Assembly (NCBI GenBank): GCA_027924585.1
Contig: BSBM01001138.1
Coordinates: forward strand, 13,511,001 to 13,575,000
Origin: Larix kaempferi
Taxonomy: Eukaryota; Streptophyta; Pinopsida; Pinales; Pinaceae
DNA: 64,000 nucleotides
Direction: 5' to 3'
Position numbers and translations under genes: made by a program
Notes under the pieces: model-generated
Seen by the model: only the letters and a program-made list of their open reading frames with translations
Database searches by the model: none
Told to the model about the DNA's origin: nothing
Shown: piece after piece, positions 46,631-59,008 of the stretch
Numbering within the stretch: the first letter of the stretch is position 1
Layout of the letters: every line of letters starts with the position of its first letter

Positions 46631-46639
46631 CATTATTTA

Positions 46640-46971
46640 TGTTGGAGTTATTAACTCCAACTTGTCTTGTTGATTAATGTGGGATTATTCATCATACTAT
46701 AATGTTGTAATTTGATAATGTATTTAGTCGTTATGAGTGGTTTTAGGAGGTTGTCGATATTTAGTTGGAGTTGAGAGATTATCTCCAACCAGTTTTCTAT
46801 ATTTAGTGTATGGTTGAGATACTCCCTCACTAGTTTGTTAGTGTGGTTAAGATAACATCTATATCTTGAAGGAAATCTTGATGTATAAATATGTAACTTT
46901 GTTTGGTGTAATAGGATACTCGGTTCATTATTTTGTGTGTGAAGAAATGCCTACTTTCCAATTTCCTTACA
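46640..46971 (+). repeat. Ty1/copia-type 5' LTR
   Basis: The stretch starts TGTTGGAGTTATTAACTCCA and ends ..TTTCCTTACA, 332 bp with TG...CA ends. A TATA-type box (gtataaatatg) lies near 46,882, with a short R/U5 after it. It is followed at once by TGGTATTAGAG, nine to ten bases of which match the methionine-tRNA primer sequence. This is the usual layout of small plant copia elements. No second LTR is found before the satellite at 47.8 kb, so the element is truncated. Confidence 0.65.
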
Positions 46972-47770
46972 TGGTATTAGAGTTGTTACTACACTGGGAT
47001 TAGATCACCCACGTGAGATCCTAGGAAAATAAGAGCTTGTGATATGTAGTACTCCGTAAGATAGTAGTAGGAATACGATTAGATTAGAGTGTGTGACTAG
47101 ATTGTTTTGTGTGTTGGACGATTTGTGTGTCTGATCTTCTTGTTTGTTTTGGGAGTGCATGGTGTAGTGGGAGACAACGATTTCCTATGACTTAATTTAT
47201 ATCAGTATGCAGAAGTGGGAATGCTTTAGAGTGCGTAGGAATCCATTGTTGCTAGTTTAAGAGGGGGCATTCATATCAATAAAATAAATCGGGACTACCG
47301 TGATCGAGAAGAGAGCCACCACTACTACTTCCAGTCATATAGAAGAATTCATGAAATAGAGTGAGTTCCTAGCTATAAAGAGAAGCAATCCTCATTTTTT
47401 TAAAATCATTGTTTGTTCACTTATCCGTAGAGTAGATATGTGCTTTCTAGGGGAGCTAGTTCTTATAAATTTTGAGTTCTTGTTGGAGCCACTATTGTGG
47501 AAGACTAATGTCTCCCACCTGTAGTCATCATCTTTTGGAATCTATTGGACTTCATGTGACCCGAGTCGTATTCACCTTGAGGAATCTGGAAATTGAGGTC
47601 AATTTGGAAGTCGACTATGGTATCATTGGAAACGATAGGGAAGAAGAGGATAGGGATGTGAGAATCCCTCCGCTTGAATTGATTTCTCACTAGCTTTCCA
47701 TAATCTAAATTAATATGTTCTCTATTTTTGAAGGCATTGGGAGGACTCTCAAGTGATAAGATCTCACCCC
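46972..47770 (+). other. Internal remnant downstream of the copia-type LTR
   Basis: Starts with the primer-like site TGGTATTAGAG at 46,972-46,982. No protease, integrase or polymerase motif is visible before the CT-rich array begins. Short frames near 47,470-47,700 do not resemble a known domain. It is either the leader region of the truncated element or unrelated sequence. Confidence 0.35.
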
Positions 47771-47799
47771 TTAACAATCACCTCCGTATCTACATATAA

Positions 47800-48179
47800 C
47801 CCCTTACCAACCCCTAAAGTCTCTCCATTTACCTCTCTCTCTCTCTAACCCAAACACTCATGCTCCTCACCTATACCCCCATATCTCCCTAATCACCCTT
47901 CTCATCCCCAAACCCCTAATCCTCTCTCTCTCTCTCTCTCTCTCTAAATATTACTAACCCCCTATATCTCGCACTCCCCCTAACTCTTACTTACCCCCAA
48001 TCTCATAACACCCCCTTTTGTCTCTACCTCTAACCCCTTAACGATCCCCCTCTATCTCTACCTCTAACCCATTACCACCCCCTAAAGTCTCTCCATTTAC
48101 CTCTCTCTCTCTAAAACCCAAACACTCATGCTCCTCACCTATACCCCTATTTCTCCCTAATCACCCTTCTCATCCCCAA

Positions 48180-48226
<47 letters not shown>

Positions 48227-48460
48227 TAACCCATATCTCTCTCTCCCCCTAACTCTTAATTACCCCCAATATCCTAATATCCCCCTCTGTTTCTACCCCT
48301 AACCCCTCAACAATCCCCCTATGTCTCTACCTCTAACTCCTTACCACCCCCTAAATTCTCTCCCTTTACCTCTCTCTCTCTCTCTCTAACCTAAACACCC
48401 ATGCTCCTCACCTATATCCCCCTTTCTCCCTAATCACCCTTCTCATCCCCAAACCCCTAT

Positions 48461-48519
<59 letters not shown>

Positions 48520-49065
48520 TAACCCCCTATATCTCTCTCTCCCCCTAACTCTTGCTTACCTCCTATCTCCTAACACCCCCTTTTGTCTCTACCTCTAACC
48601 ACTTAAAATTACCCCTTTGTCTATACCTTTAACCCCATACCACGCCCTAAATTCTCTCCCTTTACATCTCTCTCTCTCTAACCCAAACACTCATGATCCT
48701 CGACTATATCCCCATTCTCATCCCCAAACCCCTAGCCTTCTCTCTCTCTCTCTCTCTCCCTAACTCTTACTAACCCCCTATATATCTCTCTCCCCCTAAC
48801 TTTTGATTACCCCCAATCTCCTAATACCCCCTCTGTATCTACCTCTAACCCCTTAACAATTCCCCTCCATCTCCACCTCTAACCTCTTACCACCCCCTAA
48901 AGTCTCTCCCTTTACCTCTCTCTCTAACACAAACACTCATTCTCCTCACCTATACCCCCATTTCACCCTAAACACCCTTCGCATCCCCAAACCCCTAGCC
49001 TTCTCTCTCTCTCTCTAACCCTTTCCACCCACCAATCTCTCTCTCTCTCTACCCCTTGCCACCCC

Positions 49066-49130
<65 letters not shown>

Positions 49131-49631
49131 TAACCCCTATTCCTCTCTCTCCTCTAACTCTTGCTTAACCTCAATCTCCTAACACCCCCCTTTTCCTCTA
49201 CCTCTAACCCCTTAACAATCCCCCTCTGTCTCTACCTCTAACCCCTTACCACCCCTAAAGTCTCTCCCTTTACCTCTCTCTCTCTCTCTCTCTCTCTAAC
49301 CCAAAAACTCATGCTCCTCACCTATACCCCCCTTTCTCCCTAATCCCCCTTCTCATCCCCAAACCCCTCACTCTCTCTCTCTCTCTCCCTAAATATTACT
49401 AACCCCATATATCTCTTTCCCCCGTAACTCTTTCTTACCCCCAATATCCTAACAACCCCCTCTGTCTCTACCTCTAACCCCTTAACAATCCCCCTTTGTC
49501 TCTACCTCTAACCCCTTACCACCCCCTAAAGTCTCTTCCTTTACTTCTCTCTCTGTCTAACCTAAACACTCATGCTCCTCACCTATATCCCCCTTTCTCC
49601 TTAATCCCCCTTCTCATCCCCAAACCCCTAG

Positions 49632-49671
<40 letters not shown>

Positions 49672-49920
49672 TACTAACCCCCTATATCTCTCTCTCCCCC
49701 TAACTCTAACTTACCCCCAATAACCTAACACCCCCCTTTGTCTCTACCTATAACCCCTTAACAATCCCCCTTCGTCTCTACCTCTAACCCCTTACCAACC
49801 CCTAAAGTCTCACCCTTTACCTTCCACTCTCTCTCACTCCCCTACTCATCCACCTACACCTAACCTCGACCTCCCCTCTATCTCTATCCCTATCTCCCTA
49901 ACCCTTACTAACCCTTTGAG
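47800..49920. repeat. CT-rich minisatellite, eight higher-order units with (CT)n
   Basis: The phrase CCCCTAAAGTCTCTCC or a close form occurs at 47,811, 48,079, 48,347, 48,643, 48,893, 49,252, 49,522 and 49,799. Unit spacing is 249-360 bp, most often about 270. Each unit repeats the same order of phrases (ctctctaacccaaacactca, tgctcctcacctatacccc, ctcatccccaaacccct), a variable (CT)n run, then taaccccctatatctc. Unit length varies with the CT run. There is no coding role; the open frames here are artefacts of low complexity. Confidence 0.95.
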
Positions 49921-50109
49921 ATTTGTGTATTGAATCCTTTATTTGGTGCCTAAGAGAATCTTTTTAATGTGTTAGGGTAACTTGGATTATTAAAAAAAAG
50001 TTGAGAAGGTTGTGTGTTTATCTCTACTTACGAGTAGATTGTTCCATTTGGTTTGATGTTCTATGTAAAAATATAATTATTGTTATTAGCAAGCAAAGAT
50101 GTTGAATGT

Positions 50110-50225
50110 AAAGTGAGAGAGGGGGGACTAATTTAAGAGTTGGGGGGGGGGAGCATGTTAGGGGTGTTAGGGGGTTAAGACATGGGGGGGTGTTAGGGGG
50201 CTAAGACATAGGGGTTGCGGGCAAC
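50110..50225 (+). repeat. G-rich tract, inverted relative of the CT-rich satellite
   Basis: Runs of G (up to 10) alternate with 'tgttaggggg', 'gctaagacat' and similar words. The reverse complement (ccctaacacccccc) occurs inside the satellite at several places, for example near 49,185 and 49,728. So this is a short inverted piece of the same repeat. The four or more G-runs close together could form a G-quadruplex. Confidence 0.6.
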
Positions 50226-50476
50226 GTTCAATTATATGTTAGTTGTGGAACTACCTTCTTAAATGCTGTTGATCTTTAGTAGATCGAAACGCGTACGCAT
50301 TTTGCATAGGAAAAACGTGTGCACGTTTTGTGCCTATATAGACAGTGCGCGTTGTTGTCCGAGAGACACTCTCACGGGCTCACGAAGAAACAAGACATCG
50401 TGCACAATTTCAGAATGCATACATAGCATACACTCTTTCATTGCAAGAAATTTTGAACACAAATTGAGTATTTCAT

Positions 50477-50910
50477 TGAGACCATCTCCATCACAAGTGC
50501 TACAAGGATTGCTTGGAGGGGAAAAATACATTGGACAAGGTTCAAGGGTCCAATAGAAAAACCATCTCCAATTCTCCACCATTAAATTTCTTACAATTTA
50601 TGAACATCAAATGCAATATTTCATTGACAATTGTGGTGGAGAATAGATTCAATTGAGCAACAAAAATACCAAGGTTGGAGAATGTCATATTGAGGAGCAC
50701 CATAGACCATCCCCACCATTGATGGTCTTAAAATTGAGGAGCATCAAAGGCATTATCTCATTGATCATTGTGGTGGAGTGTAGAAACAACTGAGAAAGAA
50801 AAATACCTAGCTTGAAGAATATCCAATTGAGAAGCACCATAGACCATCTCCACCATTGATTTTCTTACAATTGCGCAGTATTAAAGGCAATTTATCTCAT
50901 TGATCATAGG
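50477..50910. repeat. ~140-bp tandem repeat, about 2.7 copies
   Basis: Units starting 'accatctccaccattgat' at about 50,561, 50,706 and 50,843 each hold 'aattgaggagcatcaaaggc', 'tctcattgatcattgtggtg' and 'accatagaccat'. A partial, more distant relative begins near 50,480. The array runs directly into the coding-like sequence at 50.9 kb. Confidence 0.7.
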
Positions 50911-52057
50911 TATTTTGTTAGAAGGGAGCAACTTGAAACTGGTCAAATAGATGTTTGGGCCTTCATTGGCAGGTTACCATGCTCTGATATGAAGCTCATT
51001 GACGTGGTAAAGGGACTAGTGCAATATTTTTGGCATGACAACACTAGACCTTCTTCCAACCAAAAAGATGTACTAAAATTGAGAAGGGGTTCAAGGGATC
51101 GTGAACCCCACATTAAACATTTTCTTGACATGACAAAAACAGAACCATATGAGATATTTAGGCATGAACATAATGAAATTGTCTTGGGCCATAATGAACT
51201 CATAACACATCCTGTTGTCGATACCAGATTGAGTATGCTTATTATTACGACACACACACACACATATATATTTTGCGTGTATTGCATAACACTCTTGTGC
51301 AGGAATGCTCAGCTACATTGCCACCAATGCCATCTAGATATTTTATTCATAGCGTATTGTGTAGTAGGGCATAAGGTTGCACAGTTTATAAAAAATATTG
51401 TGTAAATGGGACATGCCAAGTGTGCGAGGGAATGGCATTATCGTAAAAATGCATACATGTGACCGATGAGCATGAACTTGGGAGGTAGGAGGTGAACTTT
51501 TCGTCATTCAAATATGTCACGTATGATATTGATGGAGGGAATGAAAGAAAAAAAGATACCGTTGGTCACTTCTCAGGTTAGTAATGAGTTCTTGAATACT
51601 ATTTTTTTCTTCGGATTTCAATTCCATATGTAACAATGTACTGATATATGTCTTTATTGTTGATCTACCAGGTACGGGTTTGCGACTTCATGGATGGATT
51701 GTTTGAAAAGAGACAACAGTATGTAAAGCATGTACATGTGGCTCGTTGGAAAGATGAGCAGTTTAGAACATGCATGGATACATTTCCCATTGGGATTATC
51801 TTATCAGTGGTCGATTTTGCGGAAAAATACACCCTTCAACCACAAAATGAGATTCATAGTCAATAATATCACTAAGACCAGGTCAATATTGTTGGAATAT
51901 TCCCACCATCATCATTTGTATTTGAATGCATCCAGTCATCAGTATGGTAGTATCCCAGCACCTAGTCCCTAGTTTTAGGCCCCCTTGAGCCTGTTTTTAG
52001 TCATCAGTATCCCTCCTACCTACCTAGTGCGTATTGTTTCCATCATCTGGATACTAA
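50905..52057 (+). pseudogene. 5' part of split transposase-like gene
   Basis: A plus-strand series of frames reads FWHDNTRPSSNQKDVLKLRR, HIKHFLDMTKTEPYEIFR (51,030-51,160), FSSFKYVTYDIDGGNERKKD (51,498-51,556), then after a gap VRVCDFMDGLFEKRQQYVKH, VARWKDEQFRTCM, FPIGIILSVVDFAEKYTLQP and NEIHSQ-stop (51,672-51,864). I recall related 'uncharacterized' proteins in plants and invertebrates with the blocks 'SPN-KD', 'H-KH-L--TQ', 'DFAENY' and 'EIQS', so I think this is one decayed member. The cysteine cluster expected between the first blocks is poorly kept. The gap at 51,570-51,670 may be an intron. It continues after the LARD insertion. Confidence 0.55.
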
Positions 52058-52062
52058 TGCAC
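52058..52062. other. LARD target-site duplication, left
   Basis: TGCAC directly before the left LTR. An identical TGCAC stands directly after the right LTR at 62,969-62,973. Five bases is the usual length for LTR retrotransposons. Confidence 0.95.
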
Positions 52063-55000
52063 TGTGACATCTCCAAGATATTTTTTTTTTTTTTTTTTAT
52101 GCGAGTTAGTATTTTGGTGAAAATTAAAGTTTTCTTCAATTAGATATCCTCACAATAAATAAATATCTATGATCGAGTTCAATGAAACAGATAACACTTA
52201 TTTATTCCTTATTCCTACACCTGACAATCTTGTAATAGTCCATTTACTATTGTTATGAAGTGTTACCATTACAACTCCATGGATCTCTTTTGAGATCATT
52301 ATATATAAAGAAACTATACAGCTGCATGCTACCATAACAAAAGCCTTCACAAAAATCACACACATTCTGTGAATAAATATTTAGTTAAGACTTATTTACA
52401 AGACATAACCCTTAAGACATAAACATGCCAGACAAGACATTATTCATTAAGACATGAACAAGAATTACTGACAAGACATCAACAATAGATTTGTTACTTG
52501 AATAACAATTACTACTTTTATCATACATAATAAATTACTTCAAGTAAACTACTTACAAGTAACTAACCATATAAAACACATAAAGTAAGTGATCATCATA
52601 AATAACATTACAACACAATTAGATGCAATCACCAAGACAAGAAAGACATACACAAAAGAGACACATCAAAAGAGAGACCATTTTCAGGTGGTTCACCCAC
52701 TCTTGGGCTACGTCCACAAAGGTTGGTTATTTCTTCTATTAAATAATAAGAAGATTACATTCTGCAACTCCCTAGTTGCTTTTTCTCTGTCTCTTCAATG
52801 CTTCTTTTCATAGAGCACATCTTCGATACATTCGACCATAACATCAAAAATGATTAAAGAGATCTATGACTGGTAATTCTCTAAAATTTAATAGTTCTAA
52901 GCACCCATACCCTACCTGTCTATTTCATAAAGGTATTTATAATATCTTAAGCCAGAGTAAATATTACATTCGTAATTCGTGCATATTACTCCATAGTAAC
53001 CTACCAAGGAACTTTTGCAGTAAAACGATATTGATAGAGATCCATGTAGTAATTATGGTGATCTCTTTCATATCTATAACTTCAATCTAGGATTCACACT
53101 TATTTAGATGCGGCTAAGAGATTCCTACAAACTTTAGGAGATCTCGGGATCCTCATCGACATCAGATAATGTAAGACTCGATATCCAAATTAGGAGACTA
53201 TCTCCTGGCAGCTTAGCCAACTTCGGCAGTGTTTTAAAAAGGTTACTGGACAACCTATCTACCTATTTTCTAGAAGTTTAGTCAATTTCGACAGCAAAAG
53301 ATACTCGACAGTGTATATATATAAATATAAAGACTCTTGACAACATATAAAATAAAGCTCGAGAACCCAAACAACATCAATCAAGAGTAGGAAGATCAAA
53401 CTGGAACTTCATAATAGAGATTAGAGACCCTAGGGGATCTATGCTTCCGTGGCAGGAAGGAGACATACAAGGACCACCATTTTAGGGTAGTAATGGTGAC
53501 TTCGCAGAAATCCTACTAACAGAAAGGTAACTCTACTTCACAACCCAATATTGACAGAGTGTTGTTTCCATAGAAGCATGAGCATTTAACAATCAAATGT
53601 GTAAACTGTACAACCTAAAGATAAACCAACAATACATAAATCGTGTAGCATGAAGATCAAGAAGTACCTACGTCAGAATGCATACAAATGGAGAAGTACC
53701 TCAACAGGAACTAAACCCCCGATTTCTCTGTAAAGAAGAGCATGCAAACGCTAAAAGCTAAGATCTGCTCCGGATTCATATTTCCCTATCTTAGATAGCG
53801 TATAAAATATAATACTACATGCAGAGTATAGAAACATGATATTACCTATAAACCGAGTTTTTAGAAAAACTTACTATCCCTTCCAATGCGGCGTCCACAA
53901 TTTCACGCCAACGCTGAGTCTTATCATATACAATAATAGTTATATCACAGTGAATCAGCACAGTCGGGATTTAACATTTAAAATTTATGACAGGTATAAG
54001 CCAGGGTCGGGACCAGCTTGGCAATAGTTAAAAATACAGAACGCCAATGCCCCAAAAATATAGAAGCAACGAAAACCCAGAATACCAAGCAGCTTAGATC
54101 AGCTCGGCAACATAAAACAAGACCTATGTTTTATAATCTATCATAGTTCTGCCCAATTCCGTGGTAGCAAAAAGACTAACAACAAAGATCCTATTGTGGA
54201 TCTAACAATGGGTAGATATATAGACGATTGACCACTGGTTCAACACAAAACATGGCCATGTAAAGAGATCCCACTAGATCTATACAAAGCCGTTAACACT
54301 ATACACCGAAATTGCATACTCTCATAAGTTTAACTATAGAGGCGGATAACAAACCAGACCGCTAGAATGCATAAATAATATTTCTACAAATCAACAGAAA
54401 ATTAACCTAGCACTTCCACTGTTCTCCTCAATGAGTCCGTAGATTCACGCATTAACCGTTTTCTAAACTTTACTACAACTGTATGTATCACAGAGAAATA
54501 CTGGTCATATCATCTCTGCTATCCCTTACCCTTGCGTCCATATGATCCCGCGGTTCACAAAAATTACGGAGTACAAAGCAAGTAGCAACTAGTTCTGTTA
54601 AAAGGATAAGTGTGTAGATTGTGTGTCAAGTAGATCGCTTGATCAAAAAAAAAAAAAACATGGGTTTCCGGGGCGGCGATTCTCTCAACATGAGATCGCT
54701 CGAACGACAAGTCAATAATTTAAACCCTAGTTCTGTCAACACCAAAGAAGGGTTTCTACCGTAAGGGACTATGTACTTACATACAGAGATCGCCAAAAAC
54801 TTGGTCCAGCCTGGCGTGTGAAAAGGGTAATATCGATCTCTGTCCAGCAACCGAGAATTCCTTTCTGCTTCTATCCTGCGCCTGGTGTCAGTACGCGCCG
54901 AGTTCTGGACTTCCAGTTCCGAGCAAGCGTGTTCTTTCCATCGGACGCAACCATTGTTCTTTAAAAAGTAAAATTCCCCGTTTCCCTCTCTTGTTTCTTC

Positions 55001-56028
55001 CCCCCCTCAAGAAGAGTTTTGGCTCTCTTAAATAAGAGACTGCCCAACGATTACCCACTTAAGAGTGGCTCGGCGTTTCTTGAAGGAGAGATACCCACGA
55101 TTCTCCCTTCATACAAGAGGCACTATCGATAAAAGATCTAAGATCTTGTCTCGAGGTGGTCCCCTAAAGAAGGATTTATTATAAATATACTTTACATCCT
55201 ATTCGAAGAGAGAGAGGCGTCACCAAGTGAGAGCCTTTAATACACACACATATATATATATATATGTTATATTGATTAAATTCTAAATGTGTAACTCTAC
55301 AATGCATGCTAACAAGGGTAAGTTCCTTCAATGTATATATAAAAGAATTAAACATTATATGTATACATAATGTATCAATGTAACTCTAATTATATAACAT
55401 TCTTGTGGTATAAATAGTTGATAAAGACAATTATATAAAAAGAAACTTCCTCTTACCCTATACACAAGGTGAAGAAGGAGAAATACCTTAGGCTATGTTC
55501 TTAATAGAATTTTTTAGCGGTATATTTACTTGGCATCTTTTCCGAACCTAAGGTAGTAAACATATCTAGGAGGATTGATTATTTTTATTCAGAATCCTTA
55601 ACTAAAGTCGGTGCCTATGTTAATAGATATATTGTAGGAGCATGTTATTATCTTGCGATGAATAATAACTTTTTCGAAAAACCTACATAGGACTGGAAAT
55701 TAGTTTAGGATTTATCAAAACCTAAGATGATACTTATAACTTTTTACCCGTAACTCACTCTTCCTCAAGTGCTTGTGGTACTAAGATGATACCTATCATC
55801 TATAGTTAGATTTTGGAAAGGCATTATGCCCTTAACTTTCTTCTTAGTGACTTCACCTGCTTGGCGCTTAGCTGAGCCCGTCGTTAATTTACAATTTAAG
55901 AGTAGTCCCAACAAATACTTTCAGGGTCCACTGGTGGGGCCTTGGCCTTGAGCTCCTCGCCAGGGCCTCATACATAATTTGCAATATACATTTATCAAAC
56001 TAATAGGGAAAGAAGGAGGGGTATCACA
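52063..56028 (-). repeat. LARD 3' LTR (3,966 bp)
   Basis: Bounded by TGTGACATCTCC on the plus strand and GGGGTATCACA at the other end. It follows the polypurine tract, so it is the 3' LTR of the minus-strand element. By eye I count about 20 base differences and a few small length changes (a T-run near 52,080 and a TA-run near 55,255) against the other LTR. It contains no coding frame beyond about 77 codons. Confidence 0.95.
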
Positions 56029-56046
56029 TCCTCCTCCCCTTAAAAA
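56029..56046 (-). other. LARD polypurine tract
   Basis: On the minus strand the sequence TTTTTAAGGGGAGGAGGA ends right at the start of the LTR (TGTGATACCCC). This is the site from which plus-strand DNA synthesis would begin. Confidence 0.85.
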
Positions 56047-56384
56047 TAACACCGTCCTCGGTGTTCATAAATTTTACCAGTTCGTCTTCTCTTCTGGAGT
56101 CATCCTTTTCTTGCTTCATCATTTCAATTTTGACCTTCTTCAGACTTTCATGAATTTTCCACAAGTCGCCATTAGTCATATCTGCATTTTCGACTACAAA
56201 ACCGAGATTTAAAGAAAATTTGTTTAGCAACAACTTTATCATCAAACTCCATAATCAAACTCAAAAACATAAATCATGAGTTCTTTATTGCACATATCAT
56301 TGCAATATATGGAATAAATCTAGTGCTCCATGATTGTATACTGTTGACTAATCAACAAACAGCATTCACTTGATCTAGGAAGTT

Positions 56385-56568
56385 CTTGCCTAACACCTTA
56401 GTGCTCACGCGGCAATCCCTTCTCTCATGCCTTGCCTAACACCTTAGTGCTCACGCAGCAACCATTTCTCTCATGTTTTGCCTAACACCTTAGTGCTCAC
56501 GCAGCAAACATTTCATTCATGTCTTGCCTAACACCTTAGTGCTCACGCAGCAAACATTTATTTCATGC
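56385..56568. repeat. 46-bp tandem repeat, four copies, in LARD interior
   Basis: Units begin (c/t)ttgcctaacaccttagtg at 56,385, 56,431, 56,477 and 56,523, exactly 46 bp apart. The first ~26 bases (through 'ctcacgcagcaa') are almost invariant. The remaining ~20 vary more (for example catttctctcatg). The conserved half against the variable half suggests that the first part is the functional or structured piece. Confidence 0.9.
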
Positions 56569-58994
56569 ATACTAAGCAGCGTCCTGCCTCCCACATATAC
56601 ATTTTCTTATAGCTTGCCTAGGTCTTACAGCCAGCCGATTCTCCAAGAATCCTAGTGGCTGTTCAATCCCTGATTTTTAGGGAGTATTTCAATGCCATTA
56701 CAACACTCTTTACACAATTCCCCTCAAGCCTTCTCGCTTGAGTTCCAGAATTTATTTTCCCCAAGCCGCCTTGCTTGAGTCTAGAAAAATCTCTTTCAAT
56801 TTAATCAATTTGTTTCATCATATTACATTCTGTACCCATACGATTACTCTGACCAATCTGGGTCGAGTGCTTTGTTCAACAATAATTATCAACATTTTTC
56901 AAAGAATAAGTAACAATTGTGATGTGAATCTTAATTCCTCACTCCTTATTTTACCATGCATAGCATTTATGCTCTTGTTTTTCCACAAACTCCACAAAAA
57001 ATTTTGACCACATGGCAAATCCAATTTCACCTATTGGTAACAAAATAAAATATTTGTAAGAAGATATTTTCTTATGCATAAAAATATGATCATCATTCGT
57101 ACTATAATGTTTATACTTGATTAACTAAAATAATCATTCATTTCTTTCTTAAACTTTTGCGAGTAAAACAACGAACTCGTATGTACCCGTGTTGGAAGAG
57201 TCAAATACCTCTGTTTATCACAACACCATTTAATAAGGATCTGTATCCTATTTAACTACTCATGGTAACTCATTCTTCATTATACTTATCTCTGTAATAA
57301 CCTAAATCCGAACTATGTCACCAATACACAATACACCACATCATCCTAAGATAGTATACTCAAATAACAAAATAAATCATGACACATAGTAAGAACTAGT
57401 GAGAGTTTATTTCATTTGTAACTTCCTTCTCACGAAATCCAGGGACTAGGATTAAACCCTAATTTATTTAGTCTCATAACTTATTTGGAAGGATGCTATA
57501 TTTTTCCATTTTTCACACAATTCCTATTTTTATTTACCCAACTTTTCCTTGTACGTACTAATATCGTGTAAGTAATAACACATTGTTTACATATATATGT
57601 ATATTTGCACACTTTTATCAGGATAATCGCATACCTTTATACAGGAGGCCCAATATCTCCTTATTATATGCTCCTCTTATGCCAAGGTACAAGTCTACTT
57701 GCATTTAACTCATATTAGTACTACACTCAACATCTTATGAAAAATAATGAAATAGGTAGTCAAGTGCACATGCATATAATGTATACTTCCATTTCATAAA
57801 CGTCAAACACAACTTTTATAACAACCACTCAAATATCCTAACTTTCCCAGTAGAGATCACTAAAATAAGGAATATAAAAATGAATTCTTGCATTTTCATC
57901 ATATGCATCTATTTTAACTACTTAGAATACACATATACTCTTTTAAAGAAATTATAACTATTTCTTAGTCATAGAAATTCACACTATTAACTAAAAGAAC
58001 AGATACCTCTATTGGATACTTATTCCCGTTGATTCCTTCTGCAACATGCACTTTGACAGAACTTACTATTAATAAAATAAAAAAAAAATTTAAGGTAGCC
58101 TCATATATATAGAAAGGAACTCGGCCGGAACTCTAGACCATACCAAATAATTCAAGCTTAATGGATTTTTTTAAACTTAAAGGATCTTTCTAATAGATCT
58201 AAGGTCCATCTGCATCTTATATTCGGAAATCTGGACCGTTGGGTCAATCAAATCGATTAATTATCTAAGTCCATAACATGCATCTACCGTACTTATTCGA
58301 ATTTGTTGAAACTGATAGATATTAACTATCGAGGATAACAAGACACGTAGGATGTGGTAATAACATTTAAATTGAACTATCATGTTAACAGAATCTAGAT
58401 GGGTATGTTTATATTATAAACTTCATCACTTCCAATACCTGCTTTTACTCCCTTGCAAGTACTTAGTTCATAAGACTTAACTCCAATAATCTAACTAATT
58501 AAAAGAGTACTTTCTTGTCATTTAATGGAACTAATGGTAAAGGGTGAGGAGATATTCATCGTCTAGTGTTATCCATAGAAGATCATTCAAATGTCAAATG
58601 AACTTATGCAATGTTCACAAATAGATACTCTAATTATAATTCTTCAGTAAACTCGTACGTACTTACTTGCAATTTCAAGAAGTTTTGTCGTTTACCTCTT
58701 GACAATTCTTTGGAAGTGAAAATTTTATTCTTGGCTTATAGAATGCAGCTCCCTTTCTAGTCCGACCAACTTGTATTTGTTCTTATCCAATTGAGCCCAA
58801 TAAGCCCAAGTGTTTGCAATCCTGTGTTCTGGCGGAAGAAACTTGAAGTCGAGCTCGGAGATTCATTTTTTTCCCTCCTCCAGTACAATCCATGCATCTA
58901 AAAAGAAACACAAATAATTGATTAGTCAACTCAACAACCTTCATACTTACTTATCGCATGTTGAGCTCATTAGGCCCTAGTGTTGTAACCTAAT

Positions 58995-59006
58995 GCTCTG
59001 ATACCA
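58995..59006 (-). other. LARD primer-binding site (methionine tRNA)
   Basis: The minus strand reads TGGTATCAGAGC, a 12-base match to the plant initiator-methionine tRNA primer sequence. It is two bases from the LTR end at 59,009. This fixes the element's direction. Confidence 0.9.
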
Positions 59007-59008
59007 TA

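Larger units (their letters stand above)
56029..59008 (-). other. LARD interior, non-coding (2,980 bp)
   Basis: No protein domain is visible on either strand. The part next to the polypurine tract holds a 46-bp tandem array (56,385-56,568). The rest is AT-rich without obvious repeats. In LARDs the interior is thought to carry RNA structures for packaging; whether this one does is not shown by the sequence. Confidence 0.85.

Noticed and set aside
49496-49723. Leu/Ser/Pro-rich 75-codon protein in the CT-rich region
   Set aside because: Low-complexity translation of the satellite. All frames of this array are open by composition.
47811-49920. Telomere-like repeats (ccctaa words)
   Set aside because: The words occur as part of longer phrases (cccctaaagtc), not as head-to-tail CCCTAAA arrays.
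52589-52813. A 74-codon frame that occurs identically at 59,533-59,757 and could look like a conserved duplicated gene
   Set aside because: Both copies lie inside the LARD LTRs, which are ~99.5% identical along their whole length. The identity reflects the LTR, not coding selection, and no domain is visible.
54626-54850. A 74-codon minus frame repeated at 61,570-61,794
   Set aside because: Again an LTR by-product. Changes between the two copies do not favour silent positions as far as I can see.
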